DNA from: Lineus longissimus
Taxonomy: Eukaryota > Nemertea > Pilidiophora > Heteronemertea > Lineidae
DNA: 64,000 bases
Reading direction: 5' to 3'
Assembly (NCBI RefSeq): GCF_910592395.1
Contig: NC_088319.1
Location: 11,346,001-11,410,000, forward strand
Below, piece by piece: positions 49,968-61,784 of the stretch. The stretch's first letter is position 1. Every line of letters starts with the position of its first letter. Below the pieces are notes generated by a model. That model did not search any database and was not told the origin of the DNA. It saw only the letters and a program-made list of their open reading frames with translations. The translations under genes were made by a program, and so were the position numbers.

Positions 49968-52900
49968 CTATTCGTACTCAATGATATACTCAGGGTAGGT
50001 CTGCTCAGGTTTAAATATGACATACATTTTTGGTTTACTCATGTTATCCACGCAGGAATCATAAAAGTTCTCATTGCTCCTCTGTGGGTCTTTTGGTGGT
50101 GGCCGGACATAGTGTGACATCCCTTGACAGTAGTCTCCAACCAGGACGTTACACACGAACATCGACTTGCTATCGGCGTAATTCGCGGCAATATTCGCCT
50201 CAGTCCCGAAGTAGGTCCCTTTTCCATACATGGTACCTGTTCTTGAACCACTGATCCGACAGTCGAAGCCCTGCTCACAAATTGGCCTGATATTGGCCGC
50301 TTTTGTTCCGTGAAAGAGGAGAAGCTCTTTTGGGTCCTTTTTTCCTTTTTTCTTCATCACCGTTCTCTTCCTGTCGAAAACGGAAAAATACTGATTGGTA
50401 CAGCTTCAACTGAAGAGCTTCCAGGAGAGTCTATACAAATATATCCTAGGGAGGTCAATCTCCTCGCCTAAGCCTCTTTTGGGTCCTTATGGCCAAGACT
50501 TTTACAAAGACAATTGTTCCGGGCAAATGTGCATGTATGTTATCGTAGTAGATGTCCACGATACATCAACATCTGCAGGTCACGTTGAACTTAGGGTAAA
50601 GGTATCAGCCTTGCAACCTATTGGCAGCTTGTTCCATTGTAGCCGCCAGCATGTTACAGAATGGTGGAAATTGGCTTGTCTCCAGCTATACGAATGTGGG
50701 ATTGAGGAATGTCTCCTATACAAGGTTATCTTACAACTCCCCTTAGGTATAACTGATTTACCATATATACCCAAGAACACGAGGTAAGACGTTTAAATCA
50801 TCTCTGTATCTAATTCAGAACAGAAGTTACTCAAAAACGGCGGCCATTTTGAAATTCAATGCGGCGGCCGCCAGGGGGCGTTTTTCAGATGTCACCCGTC
50901 CTGAAATTGTTTAGTACATGATAAAGTAGGTGTACCAAACTTGGTGCTTTTACCATTTTGCAAGATTTTGTTGTTTTATGGCGCTTATCGCCTGGACTAC
51001 AAATGCATAATGAAGATATTTCAAATTCCCAGCCCTCTTCGTCTCATTTCAGAAACTTAATTCACAAACCTACCTATCATAAGCATCGAATACTTCCATA
51101 CTCTGGACCCTCTTGATAGATGTTATGCTACTGCTGGGCATGCTTGCTTTGAATCTCGCTTCTATACGCTGGTATTCCTGGGCTGTTTCACCGAATTTGG
51201 CTAACTGAAAGCATAGTGCAAGACATTTCGTCAATGTCATTGGTCAGTCCGCTGTTGAAAGATTCAACCATAAACTCCACGAGATGTAAGTGATCTGAGC
51301 CATTGTTCCAGAAGCAATTGATTTAAGGTACAAACTATCTTAACAACCAAAAATGTGTTGATATGGATTTTATTGGTGTTCGAGAAGAGTTAACCGGCTT
51401 TATCCTGACCACCTCATTTTCTAGGTTTTACTTCCATCTAGTTCATGACCGCACTCAACGCTGCATAGCTTCAAGCTCTGGGGCCAACGCGCCAAGAACT
51501 AGGCCATAAAGGAAATCCTTCATGGCTGGCGGGTTACACAGTGCCATATAACTGAGGGATACAGTATATTTATTCCCATACCAGTATGGTATAAATTTTG
51601 ACAACCGGAGGTAGAGTACCTACTTTCACATACTGAACACCGTCATCACCGCCAGCTCCGTAAATATCCCAATGCTCCGGAATGTAAGACGACATCAGGA
51701 TCTTGTCCTTCTTTGTATCAACTTTTCCCCTCGTAGCATCCCCTCCACCACCGCTGGCAGTATTAAGGTTTCCCTTGGCGGACTTCGCGGGACCCCTAGG
51801 ACCAGCTTTGGAATGGTCTGAACTCTCACTGGTTGTTCGACTGTGTTGAAACGGGTAGAATATAACATTTTAAAAAGTCATGGTTACATGTATATATGCC
51901 TTTGTTGTGTATGTCACGTAAACAGAACCATAAATCCAAAACCCATTTTACTATCACTAGGATGTAAAACGTATAAGCGCGTTTATATATTTTTTCGAGA
52001 ACCTATCGAGTTGATATGTTTGCTGATTCAAAAGAGCATTCCAGAGCATTGTGGCCCTTACCTCGATACCAAGGAAATACGGTAGCTATAGCACAGCATA
52101 CACACAAGCCGCCGGGACGCTGTTTTAGCCGGAAAAACCAAATCATGAATTTCGTTTCCCGATTCTCAACCTCACTAACGCGACTACCACGGTAACACGA
52201 CCATCCGACCGCGGTCCCATATGACTGGTCGTCTAATTGGGGTTCCACAGTACTATACAAGTCAACTAGAGAGGAAAACAAACCCACCCTCTCTTCTTTG
52301 CCTCCTCCTTCCAGTCAATGAACTCAGGTCGCCGACGAACCTTCCTCTCCGTCGCGTATTGGATGTTCTTCTGCACCATCCTCGTTAGGTCAAGGTCATA
52401 TTTTTGACCTTCCGTGGTATCAAATTGGAAGTGACCAGTTGAAGTAAGGTATGCGTCCTCTATGTCCTCCGCAGTGGCATTGGACTTCACCGTTTTATCA
52501 TTCTGAAAATGAGTTACATGTAAGTTGGCTATTTTTCAAATTTCAAAAAATGGCGTTTTTACTCTTTTGAGGGCCATCAGGGAGGTGTAAGACAGCAAAA
52601 AAACATGGTTGTTCACCTTTTATATGCTTCAATGAACAAGCTTGGCAAAGACTGTTAAGGTTAAGGGCTGACCATAGGCACCAGAATTTTGGCTAGAACT
52701 TGAATACCTAAAGCAATAAGAACTCTTTCTAAACGAAGTGATTGCCAATTTCAAGTCAACAGACTCCCACCCTTGAAATTGACACTCACTTCATTTTGAA
52801 GGAGCTCTTATTGATTTAGGATTTCAATTTCAGCGAAAATAGTGGTGCTTATGGTCAAATCTTTAATCTAAAATTCAAGCCGAAGTTCAGCTTGCATATG

Positions 52901-55335
52901 TGCCAACTGACCTCGGACCCATATTGTCTCCACTTGTTGCTGTCATCCAACCAATACCAATTCCATTTGGTCACATACGCGAAAGATGCTGGCTTCTTAA
53001 CCGACGAGGCAGTACTGAGACGGCGGACTTTCATAGTCCTCTTCAAATCCGGGAAATTCGCTGTCAAGGCATCATCATTCCTGAAGTCGACTTTCACGGC
53101 CAATGACCTACCGGTATAGAAAGATTTCATAAACAGTCAATATTTTATCAATGGAATCAAATAACCCAGAAGGAAATTGGTTAGTGAAATGTGAGCAGAC
53201 ACTGATATTCAGACGGTAGCAGAAAATGCAAAGGATCGTCGGGATCAGATTACAACTCTAACAAGGACAGCATTCAGTCCAACGGGCGTTCAGTGGTTAT
53301 GGTTACAATTAGCTTCAAATGTTTCAGAGTTGACTCTATATAGGTATCGCCATTTTGGCGAGAATGTGATACCCCGAAGTGATTATAACTTCTTCAAAAT
53401 GAAGTGAATTCCCATTTTTAAAATATAGGAGGCTGTTCTCTGGAAAACAAACAACATACTCCCGCCCTTGAAATTGGCATTCACGTAGCTTTGAAATGTT
53501 CTAATTGCTGGAGGATTTCAAGTTCTAGCCAAAATGGTGGTGCCTGTTGTAAACTCTTAACTATCCAGAAAATGTCATTGGAAGACATTCTCAGTGCAGC
53601 ACAATGCAGTCATGGCCACTAGATAATTCGGATTGTTACAGTACATTAGCTGTGACTTTGATACACACGAGCCAAACCCTTCCTACCAACGATATGAAAG
53701 AATATCTGGACTCTTAACGAATAGTGAGTTTGACTATAAGCATGATAAGAGGCCATTCTTCTTACCTTGAAGAGGTATTTCTAGTTGCTGGTGTCCACAT
53801 ACAGACAAAACACTCGTCATTCTCAACCTTGCAGTAGTTGACCTCCGTCAAGTCGCTGTCCATCATATCCGTCCATTCTTCAGTGTTGTCATCAAAGTAC
53901 TGCCATTGATATGGGTTGTCCTTATGGTGCATGCGACAGTTCTTTCCAAAGCCACATTTTCCTACAAACATAATTGATGAGTCTTGAGTTGCTTTGTTTT
54001 TTCAAAATAAAGCTACTGTTAGAAATATACAGAGGGGAAACTTGCATTCTCCAGTCAAAGTCTGAAATAGGTATGGCATGTTTGGGCGGCAACTTAACCT
54101 CGCCTGTTTGCCGCTGACCTGACGTAAAAAAACCCCTCTCCACCCTAACTGGGTTCCCACGGAATCATTTTCATAGGAACCACTCCAGTCAAAAATTTTA
54201 CACTAAAAACAAGATACATTCTAATCGATTATACCATGCATAGTTATCGCCAAAAATTAATCTTTCCCATCGTCTTTCACGTAGATTGGTCGGTTGTGAT
54301 GCATTGATGCTGATCGACATTCTGCTGATAAAAAAATGAAATGGGTGATTATGACCATTATAATTAAAAGAATGTAATACCTCGTAAGTAGAACATACAT
54401 ATTTCTGTCTCCTCGTCATCAACAGCAATGGATGATACGGAAAGTTGCCTCATCTGCTGGAGGTTGCTGGCGGGGGAAAAACACGGAGCTTGCAGTGGGT
54501 TTGCTCTTGGTGAGGTATGAAGCAATCCTCCGAATGGGAAATTCGCTTGTCCGAGATCGGAGTGTCCAGAAGCAGTTGAGGAACAGTCATCGTCAGTGTC
54601 TTCCAGCATGGCCTGAAGTGCGGTCAGGAGGTCTTTGGGGGTTTGCCTTGTGTCGATTTCGTGCCTCTGAAGGATGGACAAAGTGTGGGGCTCCATCAGG
54701 TTGTGGCTCCGTTTACAGCGGACGTTGAAGGTACATGTATTCTTCAGGAAGTGCCGACAGACGTGAAGATGTGCACACTTCTGGCCACGGTTACAACCAG
54801 TTTTGCCAGCGTTGTAGAACTTGCAGGGTTTTGGACAAGTGTTCTTAAGATTGCTGCGGCTCAATTCAAAGACCTTTCTTACGTAAGGTAGCGGAAGAGA
54901 AGAAAGCCTGTGCTGCTGTAGCAATGTTTGATTATGATTGGTCTTCAAATTGTGTCCGAATCGGCATTTCTGATCCGGAAATCTGCATTGCCCGCCAATC
55001 ATGAAGAACTTGCAGATGTGAAGACCACCACAGTTGTTCATGTCGCGACAACCTGTCTTGGTCGTGTAAGATTTGCAGATGTCGAGACATGTCTGTGGTT
55101 GCACGATGAACGTCCCGCGCTGCTGCTTAAATGAGAACACGTCACTGTACTGCGTGAGGAATCGAGTGAAGCCCTTCTCCGTCTTGAACTGTTGTTGCCA
55201 GCTTGCAGATAGTGACCAGAACAACTCTGAGGCAGATTTCCGTCCACCAACTTCCTGACAGAGGGTATAAATCAGGTCTTCAGCAAGTTGGTCGCCGGGA
55301 AGGATATTCGGTTGTAGTGGGGAGGCACTTGCCAT
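49968..55335 (-). CDS. PARP12/ZAP-like CCCH zinc-finger mono-ADP-ribosyltransferase, complete, 7 exons, 770 aa
   Basis: Exons (minus): 54381-55335, 53766-53961, 52912-53107, 52288-52502, 51624-51840, 51074-51204, 49968-50370. Phases agree at all six junctions, giving 2313 nt in one frame. Residues 1-85 are an N-terminal helical/winged region as in ZAP. CCCH fingers: C87-C96-C102-H106, C108-C117-C124-H128, C171-C181-C187-H191, C193-C201-C207-H211, and C313-C321-C327-H331 across the first junction. Two WWE domains follow (~335-380 and ~420-500). The PARP catalytic domain spans ~575-770, with LLLFHGT (H657), GKGTYF (Y690) and YPEYIIEY, where I766 falls at the third triad position. H-Y-I implies mono- rather than poly-ADP-ribosylation. 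Relatives bind RNA, act in stress or antiviral responses and are cytoplasmic. One donor is gtcagt, weaker than the rest. A paralogue ends at 63826. Confidence 0.92.
52660..52858. mobile_element. Palindromic MITE, copy 2 (PARP intron)
   Basis: Left 'gaccataggcaccagaattt' and right '...gtggtgcttatggtc' are inverted ends. The inside has 'cctaaagcaataagaac' and 'ttgaaattgacactcacttc' as in the copy at 47040. It lies between PARP exons 4 and 3. Confidence 0.75.
53375..53565. mobile_element. Palindromic MITE, copy 3 (PARP intron)
   Basis: It shares 'cttcaaaatgaagtgaatt', 'ccttgaaattggcattcac' and 'caagttctagccaaaatggt' with the two other copies. It lies between PARP exons 3 and 2. The left end is eroded. 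Confidence 0.65.
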
Positions 55336-57160
55336 TGTAGAAGGTCACTATCTTGACAGGGCTTCCCTGAAAAAATGTTAACCAATTGTACAAGGGGTCG
55401 GAGGTGGGGGGAGGCGAGACTGACATGACGTGTCTCACCGCATACCTTCCATGACAATAAATACCAAATGAAGGTCAGGAACAAGGAACCTGCACTTGGT
55501 ATCCAGGAACAAGATTTCGTGTCAAATCATTTTGCCAGTCTGGTTACTCAAACAGAGCCAGTCGCTATCTGTTCGATAGAAACAAATTTCGTAATTGATT
55601 TACTGGTGTCAAATACTAAAGCATAGCATACAGCCTAATGCAGCTGTACATTTAACAGGCGGACGACCTATTTGGAAAAAAAACAGTTATCGTCGTTCCG
55701 AGACTCCGTAACAGCCGCAAACTCCTCTGTACATTTTTACATACAGGTACAGAAAATCTTTCTCGATGGATTTGAACCCTGAGGCATAGTTATGAAATTT
55801 TCACGGAGAATAAATGATAAGTTAACTATGTATCATTGATATGCGGTCGCACGGTGCGCCTTGGCAAAAAAAGTGAACTTTGATCCCTGTGATTTTCGGC
55901 TGCGTCACGTTTTTTCCGTCTCTAGGTACCAGGGAGGGGTCTTCAACGCTTGAAATGTGCGCAATGTATCACAATACCACTCCTTTATGAAGACATGTAC
56001 ATAGGGATCTTTTTCGCCAGTCATATAGTTTAGCCTATGCACAGGTCAGTGAAATAAGGGTCAGTAAGGGGTTAAAAGATTGTAAAATGTCCATGAAGGA
56101 TAAGGAAGAAGAAGGAGAAGGAATCCGCAGAGAACTCTTTGGATTTCTTGCTCCCCTTCTACCTGAACCCTTTTACAATGATTTGACCCTTTACTGACAC
56201 TAGATTCAGGGGCCGGTGGTTTATGTATCATTTATTCATCTGTGAAAACCTTATGCCTATGTCTGCAGAAGAAATGGTTTAAATCCATCGTGAAGAAATT
56301 CCGTGTGTAAAAGTGTATATACCGAGAAATTTCGCGCCATGACGGAATGTCGTATAACGTCGAAAGCTGATGTGACGTAGCCGACGAACACCACCTGGTT
56401 TTGAACGACAAGCCCGTCCCCCTCTGCATTACAGGATAGATGTACAGCGGATCGGAGCTTATTTAAATGGGGTCGCTACAAATTGAACATGTTGAATGGT
56501 ATTCAAGGGTCATGTTTGTTGTCGTATGCTAATGATTTGATGACCTGGTATATCAAGTGACGTCATTGATTCATACAGCTTTATAATAATATAATAATAA
56601 TAATAAAACGATATTTGTATGGCGCCGCTCATGTATAAATCGCGGCGCCTCACAGAGATAAAAATAAGGCAGGTGTAATATATGTGAGTGTTTCCCGTGT
56701 GTGAGTGTTTCCCCTCATTGTTTGGGAACGCTCAAAAGTAGATTGACAAGTTTTTCTGTGTATCCCCCCTATTGAAAAGTCGTGGTCTCTCTAGCTGCCT
56801 ATTGTTTGGAAACACTGACACATGGGGAACAACCACAGATGTTACACCGGTGTAAAAGAAATGCAAGTCCGCCCGGAACCAAGGTCCTATGGACCTTGGT
56901 TCCCAAGGAATGGGGGCCCTACGGGCCCCCATTCCTTGGGAACGGTTGTCCTAACCGGACTTCCCTTCCTGGGCTACGATTCCTATATATATAAAAGGAA
57001 GGTAGGACTTTGATTACTGGGGGACTTAGATTTCTTTTACAACAGTGACAGAAATTGAGGTCCCCGTAACCAATGTCCGTACCCACTTAAATTACATACG
57101 CATGTACTACGGTATATAATAGAACATGCGTTCAAATATTTAAAGTTTTGGGATGTCTGC
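55336..57160. other. Intergenic; upstream region of the PARP gene
   Basis: No gene is seen. 56580-56670 has (aat)n followed by 'atttgtatggcgcc' and 'cgcggcgcc', like the 3' end of the LINE family at 37300, so it is probably a very short LINE remnant. 56866-56942 is a near-perfect palindrome, listed separately. Confidence 0.45.
56866..56942. repeat. Near-perfect palindrome
   Basis: 'aaccaaggtcctatggacct' 'tggttcccaaggaatggggg' 'ccctacgggcccccattcct' 'tgggaacgg' contains two stacked inverted repeats, one centred on 'ctat' and the other on 'gccctacgggc'. It could extrude as hairpins. No terminator role is expected in this context. Confidence 0.7.
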
Positions 57161-57166
57161 CAGCCA

Positions 57167-57239
57167 ATCCCCCATAGTGTAGTGGTCATGGTCCCTGCCT
57201 AGTAAGCAGAAACCGCTGGTTCGAGTCCCGCTCGGTCTA
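57167..57239 (+). tRNA. tRNA-like sequence, probable pseudogene or SINE head (anticodon AGT?)
   Basis: An A-box-like 'tagtgtagtggtcatgg' and a B box 'ggttcgagtcc' are spaced as in a tRNA gene. An anticodon-type hairpin 'ctgcctagtaagcag' has a 7-nt loop reading AGT (Thr). The T-stem has a mismatch, and the acceptor ends (tccccca / tcggtct) do not pair. A T-run follows (ttcttcttttg). This fits a decayed tRNA or a tRNA-derived SINE head better than a working gene. Confidence 0.4.
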
Positions 57240-57344
57240 TTCTTCTTTTGTTTATTTCTCTTCATTACATCTTGCATAATCGATTACAATCATTCGAGTG
57301 ACTCAACATTCAATCATGATCATCAGTGTAGCCTAGGCCTATAA

Positions 57345-58209
57345 AACGCAAGTGGAAACTTGTATTGGCCTTCATTCCTGCCGAGATATCAACCGAAAGA
57401 ACACCTCATGACCCGCACATTATTTTTCGCTATTTACGGAACCATGCCTATCCAGCTCGTTGCAGTCTTTCGAGGAAGCGGTCCATCCGCCGAGCAGCAA
57501 AGAACAATTTTAAGGTAAGTTTGGACTTGGATTCCTAGGAGAGCAGATCTGAGGACTTAGATTCCAAGGAAAGCTGGTCTGGGGGACTTGGATTCCGAGG
57601 AAAGCAGGTCTTGGGGACTTGGAACCTAGGAAAGCTGGTCTGGGGGACTTGGATTCCTAGGAAAGCAGGTCTTGGGACTTGGATTCCTAGAAAAGAAGGT
57701 CCGGGGGAGTTAGATTCCTAGGAAAGGAGGTCTTGGGGACTTTTTTTCCTAGGAAAATAGGTCCGGATGACTGGAGGAAGCTTATTTTTGAGAAGGCTAT
57801 TGATGCGCTGCGTAGGATTTTGGTTATGATGTTTCAAATTCAATCAATATATAGACCCCATGCCATAGCATAGGCCTTTTCCTCTCCAGCGCGAAATCTA
57901 ATGGTACACTTTTTCGACAAATATGTGCACCTTACATGTATTGCAAACTTCTGTTCTCAAACTTCATATTTCTTTTTGTTGCAGGATATCCCCGTTGGAA
58001 CTAAGGTCATGAAGAAAAATTTGGTACGATCGGATCGAAAAGGGGGAAAATTTGCGTTACCTTGGCTGGGCCCGTATGTCATAAGGAGCAAGACCAAGAG
58101 CGGGGGATACTTGTTAACGAACGAGGATGGTATCCACTTGAAATCCCCAATAAACGGGGCGAACTTAAAGATATGGCATGAGGGGCCGTCTGAGAATGAA
58201 AAGAAATAA
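57345..58209 (+). pseudogene. Retroelement-integrase-derived (GIN-like) gene fragment, two exons, catalytic core missing
   Basis: Exon 2 (57985-58209, acceptor ttctttttgttgcag) encodes DIPVGTKVMKKN, RKGGKFALPWLGPYVI, GGYLLTNEDG and LKIWHEG. This is the C-terminal DNA-binding tail found in gypsy-type integrases and their domesticated relatives. A preceding open stretch ends at a strong donor (ttttaag|gtaagt, 57514), and its phase 0 frame reads RYLRNHAYPARCSL and RKRSIRRAAKNNFK. These resemble the N-terminal part of GIN-type proteins. The zinc finger and DDE core between them are absent. No ATG was found for exon 1, so the 5' limit is approximate. It could be a deleted copy or a remodelled host gene. 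Confidence 0.55.
57520..57775. repeat. Minisatellite, about 32-bp unit
   Basis: About seven copies of 'ggggacttggattcctagga' + 'aagcaggtct' lie in the intron of the integrase-derived fragment. Related 'ggactt(a/g)gattcc' words recur near 58540-58740. Confidence 0.8.
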
Positions 58210-58769
58210 ACTACGTTCCAGTCTTCATGTCACTGTCAACACATCAATACCACAATATGTATCAATTCTGGTTAAAAACAGAGTGATTTGAGAGCCCAAT
58301 TCAAGAGCAGGGTATGATACTAGTATTTATGTCAACCCTTGTGAATACTTGCATTAAATACAGAATCTAGTTAAACAGAATGACTTGTTGATTTCTTTAT
58401 GTACATACATGTACAGTACAAGGCGAATGAAATTGTAAAAGCCATTGCCATAGAAAATCGGTAAGCTGCAACACCTCACTGCGAATGAAAATTAGGTGCA
58501 GGCACTTTGAGTATCTTCCTTGAAAATCTACTGTAGTTTTGCATAGGACTTGGAATACTAGTTTGTTCTAGTAATGGAAGTCCACCTAGGACGGAGATTA
58601 CTAGATTTTGGACCTACATTCCTAAGGAGTCACGGTCCAAGGACATTGGTTGCTAGTAACCTAAGTCCTAGGACTCCAGCTCCTAGCCGTCCAGGACCGT
58701 AGGACTTAGATTCCCAGGAGTTAGAGTCCGGCGGACTCCAGCTAGGTAGGTCGTGGGTTACTTTTACAC

Positions 58770-59010
58770 CGGGTCTATTTGGCAAGCCGCTCGCCAAACA
58801 GGCATCTCTTTTTGTCCTGTTTGGAGAGCCGCTTGCCAAACAGCACTAAAAAGCCACCCTGTTCGGCCAGCCGGGCTTGCCAAACAGGTAAAAAATCTAC
58901 CCTGTTTGGCGAGCTGGAGACTTTACTTACTTTAATATTAATGAGTTCGTCTCTCTATTCAGGACAAGAAAAAGTCGCTGTTTGGTAAGCCGGGCTTGCC
59001 AAGTAGTCAC
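58770..59010. repeat. Tandem short palindromes (~45-bp unit)
   Basis: Four or five copies of 'ctgtttggc(a/g)agccg' paired with 'cgg(g)cttgccaaacag' each form a small inverted repeat. Copies are separated by 10-25 bp of variable sequence. Confidence 0.7.
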
Positions 59011-59052
59011 TTCCTAAAAATAAATAGGCCTAGATACATTACTTAAAAACGT

Positions 59053-59594
59053 TACGTATATGGTAGGCGGGAGGGGACATAAATCAGAATATATCGGCCG
59101 ATTAATTACTTGCACCGCAAAGGCCTCCCGCGAATGATGCGCCGCAACAATGCCCCGCTAAAAACACGCCGCAAAAGAATGCGCCGTAAAAATCTCGCCG
59201 CGTGACCCAATTTAAACCAATCAGGAGCCAAGGACGGTTTGAATTTTGCGGCAGAGGTATTTTCGCGGGAGTCTTCTGCACGATTTGCAGGGGACTTATG
59301 CAAATTTCGACACTTTAGCGGCGCACTTCTTTAACCAATCAGAGACATCGTAACTTCGTAAACCCGCCGGAAAATACTCCACGCAGTTACGATGTCTCTG
59401 ATTCAAACCGTCCTTGGCTCCCGATTGGTTTAAATTGGGTCACGCGGCGAGATTTTTACGGCGCATTCTTTTACGGCGTGTTTTCAGGAGCGGGGCATTG
59501 TTGCGGCGCATCATTCGCGGGAGGCCTTTGCGGCGCAAGTAATTAATCGGCCGATATATTCTGATTTATGTCCCCTCCCGCCTACCATATACGT
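59053..59594. mobile_element. Foldback element 1: long inverted repeat (~190-bp arms)
   Basis: Left arm 59053-59242 (tacgtatatggtaggcggga ... ggacggtttgaat) is almost exactly inverted at 59400-59594 (attcaaaccgtccttggctc ... tcccgcctaccatatacgta). A ~157-bp spacer holds a smaller inverted pair (aatcagagacatcgtaac / gttacgatgtctctgatt). GC-rich, no coding domain. It abuts the next palindrome directly. Confidence 0.9.
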
Positions 59595-60722
59595 ATATGG
59601 CAAGCCAGAGTGGACACAATTCGTATTTTATATCCTTATATATTGTTATTTTATGTGGATATATATTCATATTTTATGTCCATATATATTCCGACCAATC
59701 AGAATGAATTTCTTTATATGCACAATAATTCATTTTATATACACATAAATTCCATTTTATGTCCACATAAATTCAATTTTATGTCCACATAAAATCCGAT
59801 TTTATGTCCATATAAATTATTTTATGTGGAGATATATTGGTATTTTATGTCCATATAAATTAGATTATATCTACACATAAATTAGACCGGACGAATTTAT
59901 CACCACATAAATTCCCATTTTATATGGACATAAAATCAGCCAATCAGAATGCCGCTTTATATGTGCTTATATATTCCACTTCCGTATTGAAAACTTCTAC
60001 TTCCGTATTAGAATCGGTCACTTCCGTATTAAAATACTTTTGGCCAATGGGAACCATCGATTCATTGGCGCGCGCAACTCCATTGTATTGTGAGCGGTTC
60101 AAATCGTTCTGTGCCGATAAAATTGCCGGAAGAGTCATTGTTCAGCGGATAATAGGCAGAGGGTTGACTGTTGAACTCTGCACACTTAACACAATGCCAC
60201 GCTCACTCCCCTGCACGCCCACAATACAATGGAGTTGCGCGCGCCAATGAAACGATGGTTCCCATTGGCCAAAAGTATTTTAATACGGAAGTGACCGATT
60301 CTAATACGGAAGTAGACGTTTTCAATACGGAAGTGGAATATATAAGCACATATAAAGCGGCATTCTGATTGGCTGATTTTATGTCCATATAAAATGGGAA
60401 TTTATGTGGTGATAAATTCGTCCGGTCTAATTTATGTGTAGATATAATCTAATTTATATGGACATAAAATACCAATATATCTCCACATAAAATAATTTAT
60501 ATGGACATAAAATCGGATTTTATGTGGACATAAAATTGAATTTATGTGGACATAAAATGGAATTTATGTGTATATAAAATGAATTATTGTGCATATAAAG
60601 AAATTCATTCTGATTGGTCGGAATATATATGGACATAAAATATGAATACATATCCACATAAAATAACAATATATAAGGATATAAAATACGAATTGTGTCC
60701 ACTCTGGCTTGCCATATACGTA
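59587..60722. mobile_element. Foldback element 2: giant inverted repeat (~500-bp arms)
   Basis: Left arm ~59590-60092 (tacgtatatggcaagccaga ...) and right arm ~60220-60722 (... tctggcttgccatatacgta) are near-perfect inverses around a ~127-bp spacer. The arms contain many copies of 'ttttatgtccatataaa'-type words, which are palindromic themselves, and a GC-richer inner part (aatacggaag, gcgcgcgcaa). Open frames in the arms occur in mirrored pairs and are artefacts. Both foldback elements share the outer word tacgtatatgg. Confidence 0.92.
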
Positions 60723-60734
60723 AAAGGTATTTTA

Positions 60735-61200
60735 ATACCTTATTGAAAAGGTGGGTCTTCAGACTCTTCGATCCTGAAAGCTGGCAGCGAGCTGGCAGAT
60801 TTCATTGCCAGAGGGAGATCGTTCCAGAGCCTTGGGGCAACAACTGAGAAGGAACGATCTCCAATGGTACGCCTAGTGCGTGGTACTGCCAGCTTCAGGG
60901 AGTCTGAAGACCGTAGTGATCTGGTTGGAGTATAAAATTCACGTTTTAGATAAAATTGTGACATGTTGTGCAAACACTTGAAGCTAGGACGAGTAGCTTA
61001 AAATCAATCCGTAGCTTTACGGGCAGCCAATGTAGTTTAAACAGGACTGGAGTAATATGTTCACGGGAGCTACTGAGTGTTTTCAGTCTAGCAGAACGAT
61101 TTTGAAGTCTCTGGAGACGTGCAATTTGTGCAGCAGAAGCACCAGCCAGAAGTGAGTTGCAGTAATCTAAACGCGATGTCACGAGGGAGTGGACTGCAGT
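60735..61200 (-). pseudogene. CR1-like LINE 3' fragment
   Basis: On the minus strand it reads [14 protein letters not shown]-type sequence (with [14 protein letters not shown] preserved), [11 protein letters not shown] and [21 protein letters not shown]. After a frameshift it reads VPRTRRTIGDRSFSVVAPRL + WNDLP, the conserved CR1-type C-terminus. It is truncated and inactive, adjoining the giant palindrome. Confidence 0.88.
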
Positions 61201-61721
61201 CTTAAGGCCTACGCCGTTCGTTTAAAGTGTGAAATTTGCAACTGGGTTTGATTTTTTTCCATTTGCGTACATGTATACACACTAAATGTGAATTTCAACA
61301 TTGCCGTCTGTACATTGACAGATATACAAATCAGCATAGTACATAGCTTCACTACAGCACTGTGCACAGGTATTTCTATTTTCCTAGACCACCAGTAATA
61401 TACGAACGGCGTACCCCCTTTAAGATACGACCAGGGGTTGTTAAGCGTACCGGAAGTGGGGAACCGCATGGCCCCTGGAAACAGTGGTTGCTTGCAAACA
61501 CTGTGAATCGATCTCTGGTGACAAAGTACTAAGTATAGGCCTACGTACGTGTCATTATCGTCCTGGCCGGGTCAACGCTCAGGCGGGGTTGACCGGAATC
61601 AAGGGAGGATTGTGGCCCTGCGAATATACCTGTCCAATATCCAATACCAAAGGAAGTTGAAGACCTCCCAGGATGACTTGGGGCCGAAAGCCCCCTTAGC
61701 TCGTTGCCAGCGCCCCCCCCC

Positions 61722-61748
61722 CCCCCCCAACACACACACACACACGCA
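61722..61748. repeat. C-run and (CA)n microsatellite
   Basis: 'cccccccccc' followed by 'acacacacacacacac'. Confidence 0.8.
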
Positions 61749-61784
61749 CAATACAACTTCCTGTGCCATATAGGACCGACACGA

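Noticed and set aside
54432-55134. Plus-strand frames across the PARP first exon
   Set aside because: They are antisense to the zinc-finger exon, which is clearly coding on the minus strand.
59568-60702. Mirrored pairs of open frames (for example those on plus near 59924-60250 and minus near 60203-60388)
   Set aside because: Identical peptides on opposite strands arise from the giant inverted repeat and do not indicate genes.
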